Positions 17,526 through 26,088 of a DNA stretch of 48,114 bases are shown in pieces. The stretch is from Planctomycetota bacterium (GTDB taxonomy: Bacteria; Planctomycetota; UBA8108; UBA1146), in contig DUAN01000016.1 of assembly GCA_012960845.1 (NCBI GenBank), positions 1 through 48,114 on the forward strand, written 5' to 3'. Each line of letters starts with the position of its first letter. Position 1 is the first letter of the stretch. Below the pieces are notes generated by a model. It ran no database searches and was not told the DNA's origin. It saw nothing but the letters and a program-made list of their open reading frames with translations. The translations under genes and the position numbers were made by a program.

Positions 17526-17907
17526 CGCTTGTACTCTTTTCAAGTCGCCCAAACCTATTTCTGCAATCTGATTCGGATCAAAATCAATCGCAACTGGGGT
17601 GTCGAGCTTCAAAGGAAATAAACGGTCGAACAGTCTCCATATATAGACAACCAGAGGGATAATGAACCCATCCTGCATTGATTACCCATAATAGGATGGA
17701 GCGACCCTCTTCGATACCTTGAATCCCGCTCCAGAATCACGGATGCTGCTAGTATTTCCTGACTTTCGCTAGTTCGGCATTTGTTACCGACCAATTTGCC
17801 AAAAATTGGTCTCAATATCGTGACTGTACGATACATTCACCTCAGCCAGCGGGAGCAGTCTCCGACGTCGAGATTTGAGCCCACCCAGATGAAATAGAGG
17901 ATTTCCA
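17526..17907. promoter_or_regulatory. Divergent intergenic region (382 bp) with a 9-bp inverted repeat
   Basis: This gap lies between the divergent subtilisin and propeller-lipoprotein genes. The only clear structure is a perfect inverted repeat: GACCAATTT at 17789-17797, a 5-base loop, and AAATTGGTC at 17803-17811, about 100 bp upstream of the plus-strand gene. No T-tract follows, so an operator is more likely than a terminator. An AGAGGA RBS for the next gene sits at 17896-17901. Part of the region stays open in the subtilisin frame, but I see no reason to call it coding. Confidence 0.45.
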
Positions 17908-19233
17908 GTGCCTGATCATGGATACCGTGCGCCACTCTTGCTGTCTCTTGGCCTGGCGGCCACCCTCATATCAGGCGGCTGTGGCGGTGGAGGTGGAGGA
18001 ACTCCTCCACAACAGTTACCAGTACTCGACCTGTCGAAGCACCGCGATTCTAACCTGATCCCTTCAAGGGTGGTTCCAGTGCTCTCCGATCGCGCCACCG
18101 CGGATCCCATCAACAGCGTTCCTGCCGATTTCGATTTCCATGAAGTCGACAGCCCTTGCGCGCTCGAGGATCCGAGTCGGGAACCGATCTTCGGTGACCG
18201 GTTCCTGCTCTTCTATGAGGGATCGTGTTGTGCCCCTGTATTTGTGGGCACTCCCCCTACCGACATCACGATTCACGACTATGTCATCGGGGTGGTCACT
18301 TCGCCGGAAGAAGATTTCAATCCGCTGGTCACCGATCGGACGATCGTGATGAGCCCTATCAGCATGCCGCCACTGGTTGTCAACGGTACGCCAATTGACC
18401 CTCGCGGTGCCGCCGATCCTACCGTCATCGTAGATCACGGTTCGCTGGTCAATACTGCCGGGAGATATCAGATGTGGTTCGAGGGCACCTATGGAAGTGC
18501 TGGCACCCCTTCCGCCACCTGGCAAAGCGCCATCCTCACCTGCACCTCCGCCGATGGACTCAGTTGGACCACTCCGACCTTCTGTAGCGGCCTCGAACCG
18601 GGACCTGCGTTTGACCCTACTTCTGGCATCGTGTTGCGGGTGGCGGATCCAAGTGTGGTCAAGACCCTCGCTATCACCGACCCCTATCGGATGGCGTTCG
18701 AGGTCGAGCGCAGCGATGGAAGTTCAGTGATCGGCATGGCCTACTCCGATGATGGCAGTGCCTGGACGATTCGAGATGGCGTCCTCAGTGGAGTTGATGC
18801 CGGCCCCAGTTTCAGTGGTGGCCCCGGTAACTTTGACGATCTGGCGGTGCATTCCCCGAGCCTCGCTCTGGAGACCGATACACAAGGCAACCGGGTCGAA
18901 TGGATGATGTTCTACGAGGGGCGCGGATTTGTCGATAACGATACCGTCATCGGCTACGCCACCAGCCTCGATGGATACAGCTGGAGCGGATTCAACCTGG
19001 CGGTCTTGACCTCCTCCTCCGACAATGTCTCGCCCATTCTGTTCGATTCGGACGACCTCAAACAGCCATCGATGATCCAACCGAGCCAGTACCCCGGGAT
19101 CGATGACAACGGAACAGCGGATCCCAACGACGACACCCCCTACCCACGATTCCTGCTCTACTACACCGGAGATGGAGAAGAACCACTGGTTGCGGATCGG
19201 GTCAATCGTATCGGACTCGCCAGCGGTTCATGA
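17908..19233 (+). CDS. Lipoprotein with a glycosidase-like (GH43/GH32-type) five-bladed beta-propeller fold
   Basis: A predicted surface or periplasmic lipoprotein of 441 residues. GTG 17908 is supported by AGAGGA six bases upstream. The N-terminus is a hydrophobic signal followed by a lipobox-like SGGC and a glycine run. Recurrent blade motifs are visible: DRFLLFYEGS, YQMWFEGT, YRMAFEVERSDG, WMMFYEGRG and FLLYYTGDG, alternating with strands of the type GYATSLDGYSW. This is the repeat pattern of GH43/GH32/GH62-like propellers. I cannot confirm the catalytic acids, so glycan binding or processing is inferred. It is the first gene of an operon that also encodes a beta-helix lipoprotein and a two-component system, so it may act in sensing an extracellular carbohydrate (inference). 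Confidence 0.72.
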   Translation: MPDHGYRAPLLLSLGLAATLISGGCGGGGGGTPPQQLPVLDLSKHRDSNLIPSRVVPVLSDRATADPINSVPADFDFHEVDSPCALEDPSREPIFGDRFLLFYEGSCCAPVFVGTPPTDITIHDYVIGVVTSPEEDFNPLVTDRTIVMSPISMPPLVVNGTPIDPRGAADPTVIVDHGSLVNTAGRYQMWFEGTYGSAGTPSATWQSAILTCTSADGLSWTTPTFCSGLEPGPAFDPTSGIVLRVADPSVVKTLAITDPYRMAFEVERSDGSSVIGMAYSDDGSAWTIRDGVLSGVDAGPSFSGGPGNFDDLAVHSPSLALETDTQGNRVEWMMFYEGRGFVDNDTVIGYATSLDGYSWSGFNLAVLTSSSDNVSPILFDSDDLKQPSMIQPSQYPGIDDNGTADPNDDTPYPRFLLYYTGDGEEPLVADRVNRIGLASGS

Positions 19234-19280
19234 TTCCAGGTCGAGATGTAGTAAGATGGGAATAGAACAAGACTTCAGCC

Positions 19281-21674
19281 GTGTGGAGAAGAGTGTTGGA
19301 GAAGAATTTCCTGAACCATCCCGGCGGGCCCGTCCCGCAAGACTCGGCCCGACTTCAGTCCGGTGCCACTCGGTCCGGTGCCTCTCGGTACCCGGTCACG
19401 TTGATGCTGTTGCTGCTCTTCTTCGGTTGCGATGATCCCACTACCACTCCACCAGGCCCGGCTCAACCCCCCACCGAAACAGCGGTCTCCTCGAGGGAAG
19501 AAACTGCCGTTGGCCGGGTCGCCCCGCCGATCGACGGGATCCACCAGCCGCCCCGCTTCGATGGCCCCCGCTCGGTGATCGCTGGCGATGGCTCCTTACA
19601 CATCGAGTGGCATGCCGCCATCGACGACCACACCGACAGCGACCAGATCCATTACCAGATCTTCCGTTCCACTCGTCCAGGCAAGCATGACTTCGACCAA
19701 CCCTGGATCACCACCGATGCGGGAGCCACTTCGCAGACGATTCAAGACTTGCCCAATGGTCAGGTGATCTACCTGGTGGTTCGATCGATCGACGACCAGG
19801 GGATCAGCGATTCCAATCGATCGGAATGGCCCGCACTTCCCAATCCAGTGCTGTATGTCGATGCAACGGCCCCCGACACTGGCGATGGCAGCAGTCCCGA
19901 AGACGCTTTCCAGAGGATCGATGACGCCATCGGGGATGCGATAGGCCTGGCCGGAGTCAACATTCATGTGGCCGCAGGTCGATACCGGGAACAGTTGCTT
20001 CTGTTCGAAGGGATGGCGATCTACGGGGGATTTCCAGCTCGATTTGACGGTCCCTCCGCGCCAGGCCAGCACCTCACGAGGTTGATCGGATCGCCGGGCC
20101 AAGACGCTGTCATCGTGCCCCCCGGGGAACAGTTGGTGGTCATCGATGGCCTCCACTTCGACGGGGCACAAGAAGCTCGTCGTGCGATCGTCGCGGACGA
20201 CTGCCACTTTCGCATCTCTCGCTGCCACATCTCCGGATTCAAGGACAAGGGCATCCAGATCGAGACCGACCTCGACCAGGACGGGCGCGGGACCGGCACC
20301 ATCCAGTCCTGTTCAGTGAGCAATAGTGGCGGCGATGGCATCCGTATCGAAGGTCATGTCGATGTGGCGATTCGCGACTGTCATCTGATCGACAACCAGC
20401 AGAGTGGGCTGTCGGTGCTGCCACTGCTGCCGCGGCCAGGAGCCAAGGCCAGGATCGACATGGAGCACTGCGAGGTCGCTCGCAATCGAGACATCGGGAT
20501 CAGCATCAAGATCGATGCACCACTGGGAGACGGCAGCGATCCTGCGCGGATTCGCATCGGCCTGCGCGGATTACTGGTCGAGAGCAATCACGATCACGGC
20601 GTCAGTATCGACATTCGCTACCCTGAGGGAGCTGCTGCAGACCTGAGAGTCCGTGCCGAGCAATGCTCCTTCATCAGCAATCACAAGTCTGGACTGCATC
20701 TCGATGCCGACGCCCCGGGAGACTTCAGTGTTCTGGAATCGGAGTTTCTGGGTAACCTCGGTGGTGCAGGCCTGCGGGTCAGCGGTGATGCTGAGAACGC
20801 GCTCACCCGGGTCAGTTCTTGCTTCTTCGGCGCTCAAGCCGGCTCCGGAGTGGTCCTTTTGGGCAAGGGGCTGCTCGACATCACACGCAGCCTGTTCATC
20901 GACAACAAGGGTCCGGCGGTCAGCACCTCCGACACGCTGCAACTGAAAGCACGCATGTGGGCCTGCAGCGGCATCGGACCCGCCGCAGTGGGAACTCGCA
21001 TTGAAGCGGTCGAATTCGCGCCACCGAACTCCGATCGTTGGCAGTGGCTCAGAGTGCTCCGGGTGCAACCCGGCCAGCTGACCGTCGAGGCTGCACAAAC
21101 CTCGTCCTTCGAAACTGGTTTTCTCCATCATCCCCGAGGCCTGGCTCCGGTCCCCATCGCTGGACAGGAGAAGAGCGGTCAGTTACGGGTCAGCGCCGCG
21201 GACTCTGCCAGGGTCGAGGCCGGATCGTGCTGGCTATGGAGTCCCTCCTCGGAGCAGCCCCGCTGGTCCCAGTACCTCGACCGATTCGCTGCGAGCTTCG
21301 ATTCCACCCTCGCCGCCCCTGCCGGTTCCCTTCGTCCGGGTGTCGGGCGCAGCGCTGTAAAATCACTGCGCCCCATCTCCTTCACTTCCATCGAGCCACC
21401 TCCCGGGACCATCACCGCAGGGCCCGCTCCTCGGTGGATCCTTCACCTGTCCGAGGCGCCGCCGAGGACTCCGAAGTTGAAACTGACCATCGATGGGAAA
21501 CCGACTCCCATCATCGGCGAAATCGATGGCGAAATATGGGTGCTCAACTGCTCGACAACACTTTCCCCTGGCCAGCGAGTCCGCCTCGACTGGACTCCCG
21601 ATGTCTCTCCCGCAACCAACGATCCTGAGCGCTATTCGCACGAGTGGCTGGTGATTCCGGTGGGAGATCGCTGA
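19281..21674 (+). CDS. Lipoprotein with FnIII-like domain and right-handed beta-helix
   Basis: A predicted lipoprotein of up to 797 residues. The start is uncertain: GTG 19281, GTG 19293 and TTG 19296 are in frame, and GGAG at 19285-19288 favours the later ones. The signal ends in LLLLFFGC with a CDDP mature start. Residues about 85-185 resemble FnIII. From about 200 to 580 there are parallel beta-helix repeats (RISRCHISG, TIQSCSVSNSGGDGI, AIRDCHLIDNQQSG, RAEQCSFISNHKSG), as in pectate-lyase-like and NosD-like proteins. No catalytic residues could be assigned. It is clearly paralogous to the product at 34481-37243. Its stop overlaps the kinase start (TGATG), tying it to signal transduction; it may bind or present a polysaccharide (inference). 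Confidence 0.8.
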   Translation: MWRRVLEKNFLNHPGGPVPQDSARLQSGATRSGASRYPVTLMLLLLFFGCDDPTTTPPGPAQPPTETAVSSREETAVGRVAPPIDGIHQPPRFDGPRSVIAGDGSLHIEWHAAIDDHTDSDQIHYQIFRSTRPGKHDFDQPWITTDAGATSQTIQDLPNGQVIYLVVRSIDDQGISDSNRSEWPALPNPVLYVDATAPDTGDGSSPEDAFQRIDDAIGDAIGLAGVNIHVAAGRYREQLLLFEGMAIYGGFPARFDGPSAPGQHLTRLIGSPGQDAVIVPPGEQLVVIDGLHFDGAQEARRAIVADDCHFRISRCHISGFKDKGIQIETDLDQDGRGTGTIQSCSVSNSGGDGIRIEGHVDVAIRDCHLIDNQQSGLSVLPLLPRPGAKARIDMEHCEVARNRDIGISIKIDAPLGDGSDPARIRIGLRGLLVESNHDHGVSIDIRYPEGAAADLRVRAEQCSFISNHKSGLHLDADAPGDFSVLESEFLGNLGGAGLRVSGDAENALTRVSSCFFGAQAGSGVVLLGKGLLDITRSLFIDNKGPAVSTSDTLQLKARMWACSGIGPAAVGTRIEAVEFAPPNSDRWQWLRVLRVQPGQLTVEAAQTSSFETGFLHHPRGLAPVPIAGQEKSGQLRVSAADSARVEAGSCWLWSPSSEQPRWSQYLDRFAASFDSTLAAPAGSLRPGVGRSAVKSLRPISFTSIEPPPGTITAGPAPRWILHLSEAPPRTPKLKLTIDGKPTPIIGEIDGEIWVLNCSTTLSPGQRVRLDWTPDVSPATNDPERYSHEWLVIPVGDR

Positions 21675-23131
21675 TGTTGATTCGCACGCGAATTCTGCTG
21701 CTGGTACTGACCCTGTTCACCTTCGCCCTCGGGGGAGGTCTGGCGGCGCTGATGGTGATCGACGATTTGCAACTGGCCGTCGAGGAGAGTCAGAAGAGTC
21801 GTCAGGATCTGATCTCCATCGGCAAGATCCGCGACCTGCTGCTGATCACCACCGGAGAGATCGACAACCTTCAAAGCTGGAAAACCACCGATCGAGATCG
21901 GTTCCGTCAACAGATCGACAGTTGCCAGCACGCCATCCTTTCCCTGGTGGACCCCGAAGGGAACACCTCCAAGGATGAGCAAGATGCGATCGAGGACCTC
22001 GATCGATCGGTCAAGAACTTCGAGCGAGCCGTGATCCACTCCCTACGCTACCTGGAAGAGGGAATTCAGGGTCGAGGCCAGGAGCGCACTCGCAACTGGC
22101 TGAAGGACCGACTGGTGCCCGATTTCACTGCGGCGGTAGTGCAACTCGAGCAACTACAACAAACCAGGATCGGAGAACTGGAATTGCGAGCCCGCAGCGC
22201 TGCCGAGCAAGTGACCTACCTGCTGAGCATCCTGGGATCAATGATGTTACTGCTGTGTGGATCCTGCTTCCTGCTGCTCCAGCGCTGGATCATCTCCCCT
22301 CTCGAAAGCCTCTCCACCGCTGCCCAGCAGATCTCCAACGGCCAGTATGGCCAGAAGATCCCGATCCCCGCAGGGGATGAGATCGGTGACCTCGCCCGCG
22401 AGGTCGAGGCGATGTCGAGTGAGATCGACAGCTACCAGCAACGAATGATCGAGCGGGAGCGTCTTGCAGCGGTCGGTGAGATGACCGCTTCGGTCGCCCA
22501 CAACCTGCGTAATCCGCTCGGCAGCATCCGGGCTCTGGCTCAGGGCTCTCTGCGCAGTGGAGACCAGGAACAGATCTCCCCTTCCCTGCGGACCATCATG
22601 GAAACGGTCGATCGTGCCGACCGCTGGCTGAAAGATCTTCTTCAGGGTCTGAAACCGATCCAACTCGATCGAAAACCACTGGAGGACCTGTCGCTTCATC
22701 TGGATAGAATCGCTGCGGCGGTGAAGGGCTTCTCCTCCAAACTAGAGGTCGAATTGAAACTGGAAATTTCCCCTTCCCTACCGCAACTCGATCTCGACCT
22801 ACGAAGACTGGAGCAGGTCGTCCTGGTACTGCTTAACAATGCGGTGGAGGCCTCCTCCCCGGGGGATACCGTCATCCTCGGAGCCTCTGCCGATCAAGAC
22901 GAGATCCATATCGAGGTGCGAGACGAGGGCTCAGGGATGACCGAGGAAATTCAATCCAAGCTCTTCACCCCCTATTTTACGACCAAAAAGGGTGGCCTCG
23001 GTCTTGGTCTCTCCCTGACACAAAGAATCATCCACGGACACGGAGGACGGATCGATGTGGTATCTTCTCCGGGGCAAGGCACCACCATGTCGATCAGGAT
23101 TCCACTGACTCGTACGGCGGAAGACGAGTGA
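21674..23131 (+). CDS. HAMP-domain sensor histidine kinase
   Basis: An inner-membrane sensor kinase of 485 residues. ATG 21674 overlaps the upstream stop by one base and has GGGAG seven bases upstream. It shows TM1 (about 5-30), a roughly 150-residue periplasmic helical sensor region, TM2 (about 182-205), HAMP (about 206-258), HisKA with phospho-acceptor H276 (SVAHNLRNPLGSI), and a HATPase with N-box LLNNAVEAS, G1 DEGSGM and G2 GLGLGLS. All motifs are intact, so it should be active. Ten bases separate it from the NtrC-type regulator, its obvious partner. Co-translation with a beta-helix lipoprotein suggests the lipoprotein may feed information to the periplasmic sensor region (inference). Confidence 0.95.
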   Translation: MLIRTRILLLVLTLFTFALGGGLAALMVIDDLQLAVEESQKSRQDLISIGKIRDLLLITTGEIDNLQSWKTTDRDRFRQQIDSCQHAILSLVDPEGNTSKDEQDAIEDLDRSVKNFERAVIHSLRYLEEGIQGRGQERTRNWLKDRLVPDFTAAVVQLEQLQQTRIGELELRARSAAEQVTYLLSILGSMMLLLCGSCFLLLQRWIISPLESLSTAAQQISNGQYGQKIPIPAGDEIGDLAREVEAMSSEIDSYQQRMIERERLAAVGEMTASVAHNLRNPLGSIRALAQGSLRSGDQEQISPSLRTIMETVDRADRWLKDLLQGLKPIQLDRKPLEDLSLHLDRIAAAVKGFSSKLEVELKLEISPSLPQLDLDLRRLEQVVLVLLNNAVEASSPGDTVILGASADQDEIHIEVRDEGSGMTEEIQSKLFTPYFTTKKGGLGLGLSLTQRIIHGHGGRIDVVSSPGQGTTMSIRIPLTRTAEDE

Positions 23132-23141
23132 AAGGCACACG

Positions 23142-24539
23142 ATGGCTCATATTCTGATCCTCGATGATGAACAACCTCTGCTCCAGTCACTGACGCTGGA
23201 GTTGGGGCGAGGAGGACACACTTCTCTGCCCGCAGAAACCGGTGCTGAAGCGCTTCGGATCCTCGAAACCCGATCGATCGACATGGCCATCCTCGATGTG
23301 CAGTTACCGGATATTTCGGGACTCGAAGTGCTGCGCAAGATTCGCGAGGAAATGCCCGAAGTCCCGGTCTTGATGGTGACTGCATACGCTTCGGTCGACA
23401 GCGCCGTCGAGGCGATGAAAGAGGGCGCACTCGACTATCTCGAAAAGCCTCTCGATCTCGAGGAGTTACACCTGGTGGTGGAGAGAGAACTTGGAAATGC
23501 CGACCTGAGACGACTGGCGGAGGTCAATGAACGCGCCGCTGCTCTGACCGAAGAAAACCAGATCATTGGAGGGTGTCCTCAACTGGAGGAAGCCAAGGCG
23601 GTGATCCAGCAGATCTCCTCCATCCCGGTAGAAAGCGCAGCCGAACTTCCCACCATCCTGATCGGTGGAGAAACCGGAGTCGGCAAGGATTTGCTGGCCC
23701 GTTACATTCATGAGTCCGGGAGCCTATCGAGAGCGCCCTTCCTCCAGATCAACATGAGTGGATTACCGATTCCGCTGATCGAGAGCGAGTTGTTTGGTCA
23801 TGAGAAAGGAGCCTTCACCGGCGCCACCAAGACCAAGCAAGGTCTCTTCGAGGTGGCCTCGGGAGGCACCATTTTCCTCGACGAGATCGGTGATATGCCG
23901 CTGGACATGCAAACCAAACTGCTGAACGTCCTCGAATCGAAGAAGGTGCGAAGAGTCGGCGGTACTCGAGAACATCAAGCCGATGTTCGCATCATCGCTG
24001 CGACCAATCAGGACCTGGAAAAGGAAGCCCAGGCCGGTAACTTTCGATCCGATCTCTACTATCGCCTGAAGGTGGTGTCCTTACTTCTCCCGCCATTGCG
24101 CGAGCGTGGGGAGGATCTGAATCTCTTGATCGATCACTTCCTCCTGCGTTATCAGCACAAGTACAGGAAACCAGAACTGGTGATCAGTGCCGAAGTGAGA
24201 GCAGAGTTGAATCTCTATCGCTGGCCCGGGAACATCCGGGAACTGGCCCACACGTTGGAGAGGTTGGTGCTGATTTCTACCGGGAACCAGGTGGCGATGC
24301 CGAATCTGGTCAATCAGAACTCCTCACCCGAATCGCAGCAGAGCCTTCCCTTGCCGGCAAAGTCGCTCCTCTTTGACTTCAACAGCGGTTCCTGCACCCT
24401 CGAAGAGGTCGAAAAGAACCTGCTAGAACAGGCGCTGGACCACACCGATGGCAACATCTCCATGGTCGCTCGGTTGCTGGGTTTGACCCGTGGAGCCCTG
24501 CGTCACAAACTCGAGAAGAGGGGCCTCTCCTCCTCCTGA
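23142..24539 (+). CDS. NtrC-family sigma-54-dependent response regulator
   Basis: A 465-residue transcription activator. The receiver domain (1-120) has phospho-acceptor D52 (AILDVQLPD). The AAA+ domain (about 140-380) has Walker [10 protein letters not shown] (175-183), the sigma-54 contact motif GAFTGA (223-228), Walker [12 protein letters not shown], and arginine-finger candidates in [11 protein letters not shown] Fis-type helix-turn-helix ends the protein ([20 protein letters not shown]). Intact GAFTGA means it should drive sigma-54 RNA polymerase from a distant upstream site. A near-consensus sigma-54 promoter and a 10-bp inverted repeat lie immediately downstream, in front of the glycosyltransferase operon, which is therefore its best candidate target. 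Confidence 0.96.
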   Translation: MAHILILDDEQPLLQSLTLELGRGGHTSLPAETGAEALRILETRSIDMAILDVQLPDISGLEVLRKIREEMPEVPVLMVTAYASVDSAVEAMKEGALDYLEKPLDLEELHLVVERELGNADLRRLAEVNERAAALTEENQIIGGCPQLEEAKAVIQQISSIPVESAAELPTILIGGETGVGKDLLARYIHESGSLSRAPFLQINMSGLPIPLIESELFGHEKGAFTGATKTKQGLFEVASGGTIFLDEIGDMPLDMQTKLLNVLESKKVRRVGGTREHQADVRIIAATNQDLEKEAQAGNFRSDLYYRLKVVSLLLPPLRERGEDLNLLIDHFLLRYQHKYRKPELVISAEVRAELNLYRWPGNIRELAHTLERLVLISTGNQVAMPNLVNQNSSPESQQSLPLPAKSLLFDFNSGSCTLEEVEKNLLEQALDHTDGNISMVARLLGLTRGALRHKLEKRGLSSS

Positions 24540-24619
24540 TCGCTGACTTCACGCCGCTGGCCAATCACCGCCAGTCGCATGGCTAGATTTGGCCACCCCT
24601 CGATCTCTATTCATCCCAC

Positions 24620-24654
24620 TGGCTGCATACCACCGGTGCGGTCATATGCAGCCA
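24620..24654. promoter_or_regulatory. Candidate enhancer site (10-bp inverted repeat) for the NtrC-type regulator
   Basis: TGGCTGCATA at 24620-24629 and its perfect complement TATGCAGCCA at 24645-24654 are separated by 15 bases. The centre is about 118 bases upstream of the -24 element, a normal distance for sigma-54 enhancers. Dyad sites of this size are typical for Fis-domain activators. It could form a hairpin behind the regulator gene, but no U-tract follows, so a terminator is less likely. Confidence 0.6.
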
Positions 24655-24753
24655 CAATTTCAACCTCAACCAACTCCTTTAAGTCATTAGATTACAACGA
24701 CTTACAACCACATGTCGACATCTCGTGACTTATTGTATACGATCATCTCTGTA

Positions 24754-24769
24754 TGGCTTGTCATTTGCA
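24754..24769 (+). promoter_or_regulatory. Sigma-54 (-24/-12) promoter of the glycosyltransferase/export operon
   Basis: TGGCTTGTCATTTGCA matches the consensus TGGCAC-N5-TTGCA at nine of eleven positions, with GG (24755-24756) and GC (24767-24768) exactly ten bases apart. Initiation is expected near 24780, leaving a short leader before the RBS GAGAGGA at 24802-24808 and the TTG at 24817. The site is 214 bp downstream of an intact sigma-54 activator gene. By eye it is the best such match in the intergenic regions I checked. Confidence 0.72.
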
Positions 24770-24816
24770 TCCCCCTTTCACGAGAGTGGAATTACTTCCC
24801 TGAGAGGACTTACGAC

Positions 24817-26088
24817 TTGAGACCTCAGCGCGACGGAATCGATACCGTGTCCCCCTCCAAGTTCAGGATCGCCATGTACAGTCATGACGGTTACGGGCTG
24901 GGACACTTCCGTCGCTGCTTGCTCCTGGCACAGAAGACCCAGCAGCACCTCACAGATATCGAGATCCTCATCGTCACCGGCTCTTCTCGCGCCTTCTTCT
25001 TCAACTTGCCTCGCGATACTCGGATCGTCACTCTCGACACGGTCACCAAGGATCTGAACGGCAAGTACATCCCTCGGAACCCACAGATGTCATTGACCGA
25101 GACGCTGGCCAGAAGACGGCAGATTCTCAGTCGAGCACTTCTCGACTATAACCCGGACCTCCTCATCGTCGACCATGTCCCGACCGGACTGAGAGGTGAG
25201 TTGCTTCCCTTGATGGCAGACCTCAAATCGAGGGGTACTCGACTCGCCATAGGATTGCGAGACATCATCGACGAAGGTCCACAGGTCCGATCGGCGTGGC
25301 AAAAAGATGGCTGTAGCCAGGTGATCGAGTCGCTCTATGACCACATCTGGGTCTACGGCAACCAGAATCTCTTCGACCTGGGAAAACTCTATGGTCTGAG
25401 TGCTTCCGCCTGTCAACGCCTCGAGTATCTCGGATATCTTCGCAGATCGGTTCGATCTAGCCAGCCCCCCGGCGAGACCCAGAATTCCATCCAATCGTCC
25501 AATTCCGATCCCCGCCTGGTTTGCGTTTCCGGCGGTGGAGAAGATGGATTTCCGACAGGGTACAACTTTCTGGAAGCGCTGGAGTCACATCCAGTAAACC
25601 TTCAGGGCACCCTGATCACCGGCCCATTCCTGTCACGTGCTCATTCGCGAGAACTGGCCAGCCGCTTTGGAACCAACAAGAACCTCCAGGTGCTCAGATT
25701 CACAACTCACCTCGAACAATACCTCGAAACAGCGGATCTGATCGTCACCATGGGCGGATACAACGCCATGATGGAAGCGATCTCCAGCCAGAAACCAGTC
25801 ATCGTGATTCCCAGGACTTTCCCACGACAAGAGCAGTGGCTCCGAGCCTCGCTGTTTGCCGAAAAGGGCCTGGTCCGGTGCCTCCACCCAGACAACCTCA
25901 CTCCAGAATCGCTCTCCGCTGAAATCAAAGAAGCTCTTGCCGGCCCTCCACCTCCATCCCCTGAGGAGTGTGGTCTCCGGATGGATGGCATCGGCAACTT
26001 CCTCACACGGATTGATCATCTTCGAAAAGAAGTAATTTCAATGAGAAAGGCCCATCCCAATGACAAATCAGATCTCATCGGAGCCTGA
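24817..26088 (+). CDS. MurG-like (GT28 C-terminal type) glycosyltransferase
   Basis: A cytoplasmic or membrane-peripheral sugar transferase of 423 residues. The start TTG 24817 is chosen because GAGAGGA lies eight bases upstream and because the sigma-54 promoter at 24754-24769 would exclude the longer frame from 24712; GTG 24847 is an alternative. The N-terminal Rossmann half begins RIAMYSHDGYGLGHFRR, typical of the family. The C-terminal half has the donor-binding pattern VCVSGGGEDG, then TADLIVTMGGYNAMMEAIS and PVIVIPR, as in MurG-type GT-B enzymes. Donor and acceptor are unknown. It is the first gene of the operon and overlaps the next by 29 bp. A role in assembling an exported glycoconjugate is inferred from the neighbours. 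Confidence 0.85.
   Translation: MRPQRDGIDTVSPSKFRIAMYSHDGYGLGHFRRCLLLAQKTQQHLTDIEILIVTGSSRAFFFNLPRDTRIVTLDTVTKDLNGKYIPRNPQMSLTETLARRRQILSRALLDYNPDLLIVDHVPTGLRGELLPLMADLKSRGTRLAIGLRDIIDEGPQVRSAWQKDGCSQVIESLYDHIWVYGNQNLFDLGKLYGLSASACQRLEYLGYLRRSVRSSQPPGETQNSIQSSNSDPRLVCVSGGGEDGFPTGYNFLEALESHPVNLQGTLITGPFLSRAHSRELASRFGTNKNLQVLRFTTHLEQYLETADLIVTMGGYNAMMEAISSQKPVIVIPRTFPRQEQWLRASLFAEKGLVRCLHPDNLTPESLSAEIKEALAGPPPPSPEECGLRMDGIGNFLTRIDHLRKEVISMRKAHPNDKSDLIGA

Noticed and set aside
17526-17678. N-terminal extension of the subtilisin
   Set aside because: The frame is open to 17678 but the extra 51 residues would place the signal peptide internally; ATG 17525 gives a normal secreted protein.
24620-24654. 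Rho-independent terminator after the response regulator
   Set aside because: The stem is good but the 15-base loop is long and no T-run follows; the distance to the sigma-54 promoter fits an enhancer better.
24712-24816. N-terminal membrane anchor on the first glycosyltransferase
   Set aside because: The hydrophobic stretch comes from translating the promoter region; homologues of this type begin near the RIAMYSHD segment and a good RBS precedes TTG 24817.
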